Shown: piece after piece, positions 22,929 to 54,754 of the stretch
Layout of the letters: the number at the start of each line of letters is the position of its first letter
Numbering within the stretch: the stretch's first letter is position 1
From: Microlunatus sagamiharensis
Lineage (GTDB): Bacteria > Actinomycetota > Actinomycetes > Propionibacteriales > Propionibacteriaceae
Assembly (NCBI RefSeq): GCF_900105785.1
Contig: NZ_LT629799.1
Location: 2,170,001-2,234,000 of the forward strand
Direction of reading: 5' to 3'
Length of the DNA: 64,000 bases
Made by a program: the position numbers and the translations under genes
The notes under the pieces: model-generated
Databases searched by the model: none
What the model was told of the DNA's origin: nothing
The model's input: only the letters and a program-made list of their open reading frames with translations

Positions 22929-23486
22929 TCAGGACCGCCGAGGCCGCTCGAAGCGCTCACCCGCGGGCACCGGCGGCGAGGTGTACCAGACGATGAGCAC
23001 GACCTCGACCAGGAGCGTGACCGCGCTCGCGAGGCCCGTCACCAGCAGCGGGACACCCGTGAGCATCGGCGGCGGGGTCGTGAGCGACACCGTCCTCGGG
23101 AGGAACAGCGTCTGCACGAAGCTGGTCGCGAAGACGACGAGGGACAGCAGCTGCCACCACCCCGTACGCCCGCCGTCGTGGAGACGTCGCACCCCGAGCG
23201 CCTGGGTGGGCACGAACGTCGCGGCGAACCAGACGAGCGAGGGCACCGACGTCCAGCGGAGCGAGTACAACGGCGAGGCGAGATAGTCCGAGAGGGACGC
23301 CCCGACGAGCACGAACCGCACCGCCTCGAGCACCAGCCCGACGACGGCCGCGGCCAGCGCCCACCACCAGTACTCGGCCCGGCCTGCCCGGCCCGAGAAG
23401 ACGGCGTACTTCGCCCAGAAGCGCCGTACCGCCTGCGCGAAGGAGGCGTCGTAGAGCGGCCGGTCGAGCGGGACGTCGGTCGTCAT
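22929..23486 (-). CDS. DUF805 membrane protein
   Basis: A 185-residue membrane protein. The family signature is clear: YAVFSGRAGRAEYWWWALAA near residue 30, then LGVRRLHDGGRTGWWQLLSL in the middle. About four transmembrane helices are visible, followed by a polar tail. DUF805 proteins are bacterial inner-membrane proteins of unknown function, often present in several copies. An internal ATG was chosen over a longer start because the upstream codons encode polar, non-family sequence. Confidence 0.88.
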   Translation of the reverse strand: MTTDVPLDRPLYDASFAQAVRRFWAKYAVFSGRAGRAEYWWWALAAAVVGLVLEAVRFVLVGASLSDYLASPLYSLRWTSVPSLVWFAATFVPTQALGVRRLHDGGRTGWWQLLSLVVFATSFVQTLFLPRTVSLTTPPPMLTGVPLLVTGLASAVTLLVEVVLIVWYTSPPVPAGERFERPRRS

Positions 23487-23592
23487 CGGGGCCTTGTCTT
23501 CGTCGGGGACGGGACGAGGCTCGCACACGGGTCAGGTCCCCGCTGGGCGTTCGGCTGATCCGTACGAGCCGCGCGGACCGCCCCTGGCGCCC

Positions 23593-24090
23593 CTAGTCGG
23601 CGGCGACCCCGCGGAGCACGCAGAGCATCTCGTCGGGCGCGGTGAACTTCTTCGCCGCGTCCCACTTGACCGTGTCGCCGGCCTTGACGTCGACCTCGGT
23701 GGAGGCCGAGTTGATCGTCGTGGCCGCGGTGGTGGTGAAGAAGACCGTGACCTTGTAGGTCACGTCCTCCTTGCCCGGGTTGGTCGCCGTCCCCGTCGCG
23801 CCCCAGCCGCCGTCGGTGGCCTTGCAGCCGCTCATGACGACGTTCTTGCGGTCGTCGACGTCGTTGGCCACCTTGGTCGGCACCGCCGCGGGCTTGACGC
23901 CCTTGGGCAGGCTCGGCGCCGAGCTCGACGGCGCCGCGGCCGGTTCGGTGGCCCCGGCCGGTGCCGGTGCCTCGTCGTCGCCGCTGCACGCGGTCAGCGC
24001 CAGCGGGGCGAGCACGAGCGCGACGGCCGGGGCGAGCGCACGGAATGAGGTCCGCGACGAGCGCGAGGACGGGGAGAGCAGCGGGGACAT
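23593..24090 (-). CDS. lipoprotein with FxLYD-type domain
   Basis: A 165-residue lipoprotein. A perfect AGGAGG lies 6 nt before the ATG. The signal ends with lipobox LTAC, so Cys35 should be lipidated and the protein anchored outside the membrane. After an Ala/Pro/Ser-rich linker, the last 95 residues form an FxLYD-like beta sandwich (GWGATGTATNPGKEDVTYKV, then KKFTAPDEMLCVLRGVA), with two Cys likely paired. It starts 44 bp downstream of the giant surface-protein gene on the same strand, so the two are probably co-transcribed. A role at the cell surface beside that protein is inference. Confidence 0.75.
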   Translation of the reverse strand: MSPLLSPSSRSSRTSFRALAPAVALVLAPLALTACSGDDEAPAPAGATEPAAAPSSSAPSLPKGVKPAAVPTKVANDVDDRKNVVMSGCKATDGGWGATGTATNPGKEDVTYKVTVFFTTTAATTINSASTEVDVKAGDTVKWDAAKKFTAPDEMLCVLRGVAAD

Positions 24091-24134
24091 GGACGACCTC
24101 CTGTGGGGGTGGCACTTCGACGTGTCGAGCAGGG

Positions 24135-48095
<23,961 letters not shown>

Positions 48096-48157
48096 TTATG
48101 CCGGCGTCACCCCGTTCGCCGCTGTGCGGCCAGGCCCCCGCCCGGATGACGAGTGAC

Positions 48158-48186
48158 AGTTAAGACGCCTATGGGGCGTCTGTGAA
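48158..48186 (-). promoter_or_regulatory. candidate promoter of the giant gene with a dyad in the spacer
   Basis: On the minus strand, TTCACA (48181-48186) and TTAACT (48158-48163) are separated by exactly 17 bp. The spacer is almost filled by the inverted repeat AGACGCC/GGCGTCT (48163-48169 and 48175-48181, 5-nt loop), so a repressor bound there would block the promoter. The start codon lies about 75 bp downstream. The -10 match is imperfect. Confidence 0.45.
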
Positions 48187-48197
48187 GGGCGACGGGC

Positions 48198-48225
48198 CGA
48201 ATTCGGTCACCGATCGAGCGAATTC
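48198..48225. promoter_or_regulatory. two CGAATTC direct repeats 21 bp apart upstream of the giant gene
   Basis: CGAATTC begins at 48198 and again at 48219, two helical turns apart, and the nearer copy is about 12 bp from the proposed -35 element. AT-rich heptamers stand out in this GC-rich DNA. They could be activator sites; no protein is known. Confidence 0.35.
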
Positions 48226-48255
48226 CCTCCTTTGGGGTGGTCCGCAGGCGGCAGG

Positions 48256-49623
48256 TCAGGCCGGCGGCTGCATCCGGTAGACCGCGCCGGCGTCGTCGTC
48301 GCTCACGTAGACCGCGCCGTCGGGGCCCTCGACCGCCGACACCGGTCGGCCCCAGCGCTCGCCGTCGGGGCTCTGGAAGCCGGTGAGGATCGTCTGCTGG
48401 TCGCCCATCGTGCCGTCGGAGCCGTACGGGAAGAACGCCACCTCCGGCGCGCGCGGCGGGGTGCGGTTCCAGGAGCCGTGGATGCCGACGAGGGCGCCCG
48501 AGCCGTAGGGCGCGGGCAGGCCGGCGGCCGTGGTGAAGCTCAGGCCGAGCGGCGCGGAGTGCGCACCCATGCCCTGCTCCACGGGCGCCAGGGTCGCGCA
48601 GTCGAGCTTGGAGCCGTCCGCGTTGGTCTGCACGTCGCGGACGAACGGGCGGTCGGAATAGTCGAGCGCGCTGCCCGGCGTACCGGGGTCGACGTCCGGG
48701 TCGGGGTTGCAGTAGGGCCAGCCGAGGTCGCGGCCCTGCGTCAGCCGGGCGAACGGCTCGAGCGGGTGGTCGCCGACGTACGCGGGCAGCACCTCGCCCA
48801 GGTCGGAGCGCCCGTCGCCGTCGTAGTCCCGGTCGTAGGGGTACTGGACGTTGTCGCGGTTGTTGACCGCGGTCCAGACCTCGCCGTCGGGCGCGACGGC
48901 CAGACCGGTCCCGTTGCGCACGCCCCGCGCGAACACCGCGGCCTCGCCGCCGCCCGGGGGCACGCGCAGGATCGTGGCGCGCTGCGGGTCGGCGTCGCGG
49001 TCCTCGGCGGAGATGTTGCCCGTCGAGCCGACCGAGACGTAGACCGCGCCGTCCTCCCCCACCGCGACGCTCTTGAGCGCGTGCGCGTACGCCCCTCGCA
49101 GGTCGTCGCTCTTGGCGTCGGGCAGGCCGGTGACCACCGGGCGGGGGTCGCTCACCCGGCCGTCGGCGTAGGCGTAGGAGTCGACGCGGTCGCTCTGGGC
49201 GACGTAGAGGCGGCCGTCGTGGAAGGCGAGCCCGTGCGGCTGGTTCTGCCCGCTCAGCAGGGTCGTCGTCGTGGCCTCGCCGCCCCCGGACGCCGGAGCC
49301 ACCAGGGTGACCTGGCCGTCCTTGGGCTGCGAGACCAGGAGCTTGCCGTCAGGGGTCCAGGCGAGCAGCCGGGCCGCGTCGACGCGGACGACCAGGCTCA
49401 CCGTCCAGCCCGTCGGGGCCTCGACCGTGCGCGGCTCGTCGAACGGCGACGCCGCGAGCCCCGGGGGCACGGCCAGGTCGACGGTGGTGAGCGGCGAGGA
49501 CGCCGAGGCGGCGGTCGTCGGTGCGCTCGACGGCTCGGCGGCGGGCGAGGTGCTGCAGCCGGCGCCCACCAGGAGCAGTCCGGCGGCCACGAGGGCCAGT
49601 GATCGAGCTCGACGGGTGGGCAC
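48256..49623 (-). CDS. lipoprotein, sorbosone/PQQ-dependent sugar dehydrogenase-like
   Basis: A 455-residue beta-propeller protein of the sorbosone dehydrogenase/PQQ glucose dehydrogenase family. It starts at a GTG after GGAGG; the signal ends with lipobox VGAGC, so Cys23 is probably lipidated. Signature segments follow in order: NQPHGLAFHDGRLYVAQSDR, ALKSVAVGEDGAVYVSVGST, GVRNGTGLAVAPDGEVWTAV, LGWPYCNPDPDV, and GAHSAPLGLSF with GIHGSWNRTPPRAPEVAFFP. PQQ-linked oxidation of a sugar or aldehyde outside the membrane is inferred; no PQQ biosynthesis genes are visible. It is a tandem paralogue of the next gene upstream. Confidence 0.82.
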   Translation of the reverse strand: MPTRRARSLALVAAGLLLVGAGCSTSPAAEPSSAPTTAASASSPLTTVDLAVPPGLAASPFDEPRTVEAPTGWTVSLVVRVDAARLLAWTPDGKLLVSQPKDGQVTLVAPASGGGEATTTTLLSGQNQPHGLAFHDGRLYVAQSDRVDSYAYADGRVSDPRPVVTGLPDAKSDDLRGAYAHALKSVAVGEDGAVYVSVGSTGNISAEDRDADPQRATILRVPPGGGEAAVFARGVRNGTGLAVAPDGEVWTAVNNRDNVQYPYDRDYDGDGRSDLGEVLPAYVGDHPLEPFARLTQGRDLGWPYCNPDPDVDPGTPGSALDYSDRPFVRDVQTNADGSKLDCATLAPVEQGMGAHSAPLGLSFTTAAGLPAPYGSGALVGIHGSWNRTPPRAPEVAFFPYGSDGTMGDQQTILTGFQSPDGERWGRPVSAVEGPDGAVYVSDDDAGAVYRMQPPA

Positions 49624-49710
49624 GACAGCCTCCACTCGGTGCGACAGCTGGACGTCCAGCCTGCCGACCGGCCCCAAACCCAGGCCCCGCGCGTACCCCC
49701 CCTCACCCCC

Positions 49711-49771
49711 GCCGAGAGGTAGGTTGCAGCGCGATTTCGGGTGCGAAAGGCGCGGCAACCTACCGCTCGGC
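49711..49771 (-). terminator. long hairpin between the two dehydrogenase-like genes
   Basis: Arms 49711-49727 and 49755-49771 pair at 16 of 17 positions. Inside the loop, TTTCG/CGAAA and CGCG/CGCG pair further, making a stem of about 25 bp. It begins about 18 nt after the upstream gene's stop, and most likely terminates or processes that transcript. Confidence 0.6.
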
Positions 49772-49788
49772 GGAGAAGTGCGGGCGGG

Positions 49789-51156
49789 TCAGGCGGGCGG
49801 GGCCAGGCGGTAGACCGCGTTCGCGTAGTCGTCGCTGACGTAGACCGCGCCGTCGGCGCCCTGGACCGCGGCGACCGGGCGGCCCCAGCGGTTGCCGTTC
49901 GCGTCCTGGAACCCCGACATCAGGGTCTGCTGGTCACCCAGGCCGCCGTTCGCGTACGGGAAGAAGGCGACCTCGGGTGCGCGCGGGGGCTTGCGGTTCC
50001 ACGAACCGTGGACGCCGACCAGCGCCCCGCTCCCGACGCCCGGCAGCGATTCGCGCGTGAAGCTCAGCCCGAGCGGCGCGGAGTGGGCGGGCAGGCCCTG
50101 CTCGACCGGCGGCAGCGCCGAGCAGTCGAGCTTGGAGCCGTTCGCGTTCGTCTGCACGTCGCGCACGAAGCCCCGGTCGGAGTAGTCGAACGCGCTCCCG
50201 GCGACGCCGGGCTGCACGTCGGGGTCGGGGTTGCAGTACGGCCAGCCGAGGTCGCGGCCCGCCGAGAGCCGGGCGAGCGGCTCCAGCGGGTGGTCGTTGA
50301 CGTAGGAGGCCATCACCTTGCCGTAGTCGTCGCTGCCGTCGGTCCCCCAGTCGCGGTGGTAGGGGTAGGCGACGTTGTCCCGGTTGTTCACCGCCGTCCA
50401 GAGCGCCCCGTCGGGCGCGACGGCCAGCCCGGTGCCGTTGCGGACGCCGCGGGCGAAGGTCGTGTACTTCCCGGTCGCCGGGTCGACCCGCAGGATGCTC
50501 GCGCGCTGCGGCTTGCTGGAGCGGTCGGCCGGGGAGACGTTCGCCTGGGAGCCGATCGAGACGTAGAGCGCGTGGTCCGGCCCGACCGCCACGCTCTTGA
50601 GGGCGTGGGCGTACGCGCCCTTGAGGTCCTTGCTCTTCGAGTCCGGCAGCCCGGAGAGCACCGTGGTGCGCGAACCCACCTTGCCGTCCTTGTAGGTGTA
50701 GCGGTCGATCCGGTGGCTCTCCGCGACGTAGAGCGTGCTGCCGTCGAAGGCCATCCCGTGCGGCTGGCGCAGGCCCTTGACCAGGGTCGAGGAGGTCGGG
50801 TAGCCGCGCTTGTTCGGCGTCAGGCGCGTGATCAGGCCGTCCGACGGGCGCGACACGAGCAGCCGGCCGTCGGGCGTCGGGATCTCGAGGCGCGCCTTCT
50901 TGGGTCGCGCCACCACGCTCACGGTCCAGCCGGTGGGGACGGTGACCGAGCGCGCCCGGTCGAAGGGGGCGCTGTCGATGGCCGAGGGCACCGAGATGCG
51001 GACGCTCTGGGTCGAGAAGGCGGCGGGCGCCGCGGGCCGCGTCGGGGCGGCGACCGCGGAGGTGCTGAGGCCGGGCAGGGCGGGCAGGGTGAGGGCGGCG
51101 AGCAGGGCCGCGGACGCGAGCGGGACGGCGGGTCGGAGGCGGGCAGGCAGGGGCAC
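49789..51156 (-). CDS. secreted sorbosone/PQQ-dependent sugar dehydrogenase-like protein
   Basis: A 455-residue paralogue of the preceding protein with the same propeller signatures: RQPHGMAFDGSTLYVAESHR, ALKSVAVGPDHALYVSIGSQ, GVRNGTGLAVAPDGALWTAV, LGWPYCNPDPDV, then PAHSAPLGLSF and GVHGSWNRKPPRAPEVAFFP. Instead of a lipobox it has a cleavable Sec signal ending AVAA, so it is secreted. The GTG follows GAGGAGCG. Both share Cys in GWPYC and SKLDC that could form a disulfide. The pair probably oxidises related sugar-like substrates, one free and one membrane-tethered; this is inference. Confidence 0.82.
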   Translation of the reverse strand: MPLPARLRPAVPLASAALLAALTLPALPGLSTSAVAAPTRPAAPAAFSTQSVRISVPSAIDSAPFDRARSVTVPTGWTVSVVARPKKARLEIPTPDGRLLVSRPSDGLITRLTPNKRGYPTSSTLVKGLRQPHGMAFDGSTLYVAESHRIDRYTYKDGKVGSRTTVLSGLPDSKSKDLKGAYAHALKSVAVGPDHALYVSIGSQANVSPADRSSKPQRASILRVDPATGKYTTFARGVRNGTGLAVAPDGALWTAVNNRDNVAYPYHRDWGTDGSDDYGKVMASYVNDHPLEPLARLSAGRDLGWPYCNPDPDVQPGVAGSAFDYSDRGFVRDVQTNANGSKLDCSALPPVEQGLPAHSAPLGLSFTRESLPGVGSGALVGVHGSWNRKPPRAPEVAFFPYANGGLGDQQTLMSGFQDANGNRWGRPVAAVQGADGAVYVSDDYANAVYRLAPPA

Positions 51157-51263
51157 GGGGGACGCTCCTCAGAGATGGCCCACGCGGCTGCGAGGGCCGA
51201 AGACCTGCATCGTAGGCATGGGTACGCGTCCCGTAGGAAGACTCGGCGAGATCCGCCGGGTGT

Positions 51264-51761
51264 TCAGACCACCTCGTGGAGCCAACGGACCGGCGCGCCG
51301 TCACCGGCGTGGCGGAACGTCTCCAGCTCCTCGTCCCAGGCACGGCCGAGCAGCTCGTCGATCCCCGACTCGAGGCTCCGGCCACCGCTCGCGGCGCTCA
51401 GCACGGCCGCCCGCAGGCGGTCCTCGGGGATCATGATGTCGCCGTGCAGGCCGGTGATGGCGTGGAAGACGCCGAGGGCGGGCGTGTAGGAGTAGCGCTC
51501 CCCCTCGGTGCCGGGACGCGCTTCCTCGGTCACCTCGAAGCGCAGCCGCTGCCAGCCGCGCAGCGCGCTGGCCAGGCGCGCGGCAGTGCCCACGCCGCCC
51601 AGCCACGAGTACTCGGCGCGGTACGCGGCACGCTCGGCCGGCTGGGGCGTCCAGTCCAGTCGTACGGGCATGCCGAACAGACCGCCGACCGCCCACTCCA
51701 CGTGCGGGCACAGCGCCGACGGCGACGAGTGGACGTACAGCACTCCACGGGTCGTGCTCAT
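51264..51761 (-). CDS. DUF3145 protein
   Basis: A 165-residue protein of the actinobacteria-specific DUF3145 family. It opens with the conserved STTRGVLYVHSSPSALCPHV and EWAVGGLFGMP. FEVTEEARPGTEGERYSYTP and ITGLHGDIMIPEDRLRAAVL lie in the middle, and it ends with FRHAGDGAPVRWLHEVV. GGAGG lies 5 nt before the ATG, which is why I rejected an in-frame start 36 codons upstream. Function unknown; it is usually a conserved housekeeping-context gene. Confidence 0.9.
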   Translation of the reverse strand: MSTTRGVLYVHSSPSALCPHVEWAVGGLFGMPVRLDWTPQPAERAAYRAEYSWLGGVGTAARLASALRGWQRLRFEVTEEARPGTEGERYSYTPALGVFHAITGLHGDIMIPEDRLRAAVLSAASGGRSLESGIDELLGRAWDEELETFRHAGDGAPVRWLHEVV

Positions 51762-51943
51762 CCGAACCTCCACGGTGGGACCTCGGCAGCTCAGGGCTGC
51801 CTTCCCCGACATCCTTCGCACCGGGTCCCGCGTGGAGTCTTGCTGAGCGTCTTTCGTTGTGCCGCTCATTCTGCCTCATGAGTCCCAGACGCACCAGGCG
51901 TTCGCGAGGTCCGCTCGCCCGCCGGGCGCCGCCCGAGTCTTCG

Positions 51944-51949
51944 TAGGGT
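51944..51949 (+). promoter_or_regulatory. candidate -10 box, leaderless S9 peptidase gene
   Basis: TAGGGT, 6 nt before the GTG start, with no ribosome binding site. The same hexamer class precedes several monocistronic genes here. Confidence 0.5.
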
Positions 51950-51955
51950 GGGCCG

Positions 51956-53974
51956 GTGACCGCGACTCCGACCGGCCCCGCCCGCGAACCCGTCCGCCAG
52001 CCCGCCACCGCCCCGTACGGGTCCTGGTCGTCGCCGGTCGGCGTCGAGGACCTGACCGCGGGCTCGGTCGGGCTCGACGCCGTCCACGTCGACGGCGACG
52101 ACCTCTACTGGCTGGAGTCGCGGCCCGACCAGGCCGGCCGCACGAGCCTGTGGACCCGCCCGCTGGCCGGCGGCGAGCCGGTGGAGCTGACCCCGGCGCC
52201 GGTCGACGTGCGCACCCGCGTCAACGAGTACGGCGGCGGCGAGTACGGCGTCCGCGACGGCGTCGTCGTCTACTCCGCGCTCGCCGACGGCCGGCTGTGG
52301 CGCCGAGACCGTGACGGTTCGCTGACGGCGCTGACCGCCGAGGGGCCGGCCTGGTACGCCGACCCGGACGTGCACCCCGGGCGCGGCCTGGTCGTCGCGG
52401 TGCGCGAGGACCGCCGCGACGCCGTGGTCGCCGCGCACGGCGAGGCCGTCACCACGCTCGTCACGATCCCGCTCGACGGCTCCGCGGCCGACGACCTCGA
52501 CGCGGTGACCGTCCTCGCCGAGGGTGCCGACTTCTACTCCACCCCGCAGCTGAGCGCCGAGGGCCGGCTGGCCTGGGTCCAGTGGGACCACCCGGACATG
52601 CCCTGGGACGCGACCGCGCTGCGCGTGGCGGACCTCACGCCCGAGGGCCTGTCCGGCCACGGGACGGTCGCCGGCGGGCCCGAGGAGTCGGCGGTCGCCC
52701 CGCGCTGGCGCGGCGAGGACCTCCTCTTCGCCTCCGACCGCACCGGCTTCTGGAACCTCCACCTCTACGCCGCCGGGTCGCCGGCGAAGTCGGTGCGCGC
52801 GGTCCACGAGGAGCGCTCCGAGTTCGCCGGCCCGCAGTGGGTGCTGGGCACGAGCCCGTACGCGCTGCTCGACGAGCACCGGGTGATCGCCCACCGGATC
52901 ACCGACGGGGAGTCGAGCCTGGTCGTGGTCGACCTCGAGACGGGCGCGCTGAGCACCGTCGCGGAGCCCGGCGTCGGCGCGGCGGCGCTCGCCGCCGGTC
53001 CGGGCGGCGCCGCGGCGGTCCTCACCCGGCCCGACCGGCCCACCGAGCTCGCCGTGCTCGACACCGGGTCGGACCTCGAGGGTGCGGACGCCTCCTGGTC
53101 GACGGTGCGCAGCAGCACGGACTCGCCGCTCGCAGCGGGCCTGGTCTCGGTGCCGCGCGACGTCACCTGGCCGGGGGCCGACGGCGTCGTCCACGGCTGG
53201 TATTACCCGCCGGTCAACGCCGGCTTCACCGCGCCCGAGGGCGAGGCCCCGCCGCTGATCACGCTGTCGCACGGTGGACCGACGTCGCAGTCGCAGGCGG
53301 TCTTCACCCTGACCAAGCAGTACTGGACGACGCGCGGCTTCGCGGTGCTCGACGTCAACTACGGCGGCAGCACCGGCTACGGCCGCCCCTACCGCGAGCG
53401 GCTCAAGCCGCGCTGGGGCATCGTCGACGTCGACGACTGCGCCAACGGAGCGCTGGCGATGGTCGACCAGGGGCTGGCGGACCGGCGCCGGCTCGTCGTC
53501 AAGGGCGGCAGCGCCGGCGGCTACACGACGCTGCGCGCGCTCACCGCGACCGACGTCTTCACCGCGGGGATCAGCTCGTACGGCGTCGGTGACCTCGAGA
53601 TCCTGGCGCGCGACACCCACAAGTTCGAGTCGCGCTACCTCGACAGGCTCGTCGGGCCCTACCCCGAGGCCCGCGACGTCTACGTCGAGCGCTCCCCCCT
53701 CCACCACGTCGACCGGCTGTCGGCGCCGATCCTGCTGCTGCAGGGGCTCGAGGACCTCGTGGTGCCCCCCAACCAGGCCGAGGCGATGGCCGACGCCGCC
53801 CGGGCCAAGGGCCTGCCGGTCGCGCTGCTCATGTTCGAGGGCGAGGGCCACGGGTTCCGCCGCGCGGAGACGATCGTCGCCTCGTACGAGGCCCAGGTCA
53901 GCTTCCTCGCCCAGGTCTTCGGCTTCACGCCCGCCGACGACGTGCCCGTGCTGGCGGTCGAGAACCTGTCCTGA
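51956..53974 (+). CDS. S9-family prolyl oligopeptidase
   Basis: A 672-residue serine peptidase. The N-terminal 380 residues form a beta-propeller (TRVNEYGGGEYGVRDGVVVY near residue 90; later strands repeat DxDG-like motifs). The C-terminal alpha/beta-hydrolase domain carries the triad: Ser519 in KGGSAGGYTT, Asp600 in QGLEDLVVPP and His632 in EGEGHGFRRAE. The oxyanion region is ITLSHGGPTSQSQ. It cleaves short peptides, mostly after Pro or other uncharged residues, and is likely cytosolic because no signal peptide is seen. A bidirectional hairpin follows the stop. Confidence 0.9.
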   Translation: MTATPTGPAREPVRQPATAPYGSWSSPVGVEDLTAGSVGLDAVHVDGDDLYWLESRPDQAGRTSLWTRPLAGGEPVELTPAPVDVRTRVNEYGGGEYGVRDGVVVYSALADGRLWRRDRDGSLTALTAEGPAWYADPDVHPGRGLVVAVREDRRDAVVAAHGEAVTTLVTIPLDGSAADDLDAVTVLAEGADFYSTPQLSAEGRLAWVQWDHPDMPWDATALRVADLTPEGLSGHGTVAGGPEESAVAPRWRGEDLLFASDRTGFWNLHLYAAGSPAKSVRAVHEERSEFAGPQWVLGTSPYALLDEHRVIAHRITDGESSLVVVDLETGALSTVAEPGVGAAALAAGPGGAAAVLTRPDRPTELAVLDTGSDLEGADASWSTVRSSTDSPLAAGLVSVPRDVTWPGADGVVHGWYYPPVNAGFTAPEGEAPPLITLSHGGPTSQSQAVFTLTKQYWTTRGFAVLDVNYGGSTGYGRPYRERLKPRWGIVDVDDCANGALAMVDQGLADRRRLVVKGGSAGGYTTLRALTATDVFTAGISSYGVGDLEILARDTHKFESRYLDRLVGPYPEARDVYVERSPLHHVDRLSAPILLLQGLEDLVVPPNQAEAMADAARAKGLPVALLMFEGEGHGFRRAETIVASYEAQVSFLAQVFGFTPADDVPVLAVENLS

Positions 53975-53981
53975 CGGACAA

Positions 53982-54022
53982 CGGGGACGATCTGGCACCG
54001 CAGCGGTGCCATATCGTCCCCG
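53982..54022. terminator. bidirectional hairpin terminator between convergent genes
   Basis: Arms 53982-54000 and 54004-54022 pair at 18 of 19 positions with a 3-nt loop, and CTGAC/GTCAG (53971-53975, 54025-54029) extend the stem. It sits between the peptidase stop and the YggS stop. Confidence 0.75.
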
Positions 54023-54031
54023 CTGTCAGTC

Positions 54032-54739
54032 TCAGCGCGAGTCGCGCGCCCCGAAGACCGCCTGGCCCACGCGGACCGTCGTCGCCCCGTGGGCGATGGC
54101 GAGGGCGAGGTCGCCGGACATGCCCATCGACAGCTCGCGCCCGCAGAGGTGCTCGGGCAGCGCGTCGCGCAGCTCGACCATGCGGCCGAAGCACGCAGCG
54201 ACCGGCGCGTCCCCGGTCCCGGCGTCGCGCTGCACGGCCACGGTCATCAGCCCGCGCACCCGGAGGGTCGACAGCTCCGCGAGCTCCCCGACGACGTCAG
54301 GCACCTCCTCGGGCGCGAGACCGAACTTCTGCGGCTCGGCCGAGGAGTTCACCTGCACGAAGACGTCGAGCGTCCGGTCCTCCTCGTGCAGGGCGCGGTG
54401 CAGCGCCCGCGCGATCTTGAGCGAGTCGAGCGCGTGGAACTCGTCGGCGAACCCGGCCACCTGGCGCGCCTTGTTGGTCTGCAGGTGCCCGATCATCGCC
54501 CAGCGCAGGTCGGGCCGCTCCGTCGCGAAGTGCTCGGCCTTCTCGGCGGCCTCCTGCACGCGGTTCTCCCCGAGCAGGCGCGCACCCGCGTCGTACGCCG
54601 CCGTGAGCAGCTCCGGCGGGTGCGTCTTGCTCACCGGGAGCAGGCGCACCTCCGACGGCTCACGCCCTGCGGCGGCGCAGGCGTCGTCGATCTCCTGCCG
54701 GACGCGGTGCAGGTTCGCGGCGACGTCGATCACGGGCAT
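54032..54739 (-). CDS. YggS-family PLP-binding protein (PLP homeostasis)
   Basis: A 235-residue PLP-binding barrel protein. The cofactor Lys is in VRLLPVSKTHPPELLTAAYD; GENRVQEAAEKAE and WAMIGHLQTNKA follow; the end has LSMGMSGDLALAIAHGATTV with RVGQAVFG, the phosphate-binding turn. These proteins keep free pyridoxal phosphate in balance and have no known enzyme activity. The gene starts 12 bp after the upstream SDR stop, but TAGGTT lies 7 nt before an in-frame GTG at 54733, so a leaderless start there is an alternative. Confidence 0.9.
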   Translation of the reverse strand: MPVIDVAANLHRVRQEIDDACAAAGREPSEVRLLPVSKTHPPELLTAAYDAGARLLGENRVQEAAEKAEHFATERPDLRWAMIGHLQTNKARQVAGFADEFHALDSLKIARALHRALHEEDRTLDVFVQVNSSAEPQKFGLAPEEVPDVVGELAELSTLRVRGLMTVAVQRDAGTGDAPVAACFGRMVELRDALPEHLCGRELSMGMSGDLALAIAHGATTVRVGQAVFGARDSR

Positions 54740-54740
54740 C

Positions 54741-54746
54741 AACCTA
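54741..54746 (-). promoter_or_regulatory. candidate -10 box for a leaderless YggS transcript
   Basis: TAGGTT on the minus strand, 7 nt before the in-frame GTG at 54731-54733. If used, translation would begin two codons after the ATG annotated here. Confidence 0.35.
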
Positions 54747-54754
54747 GGCCGCGT

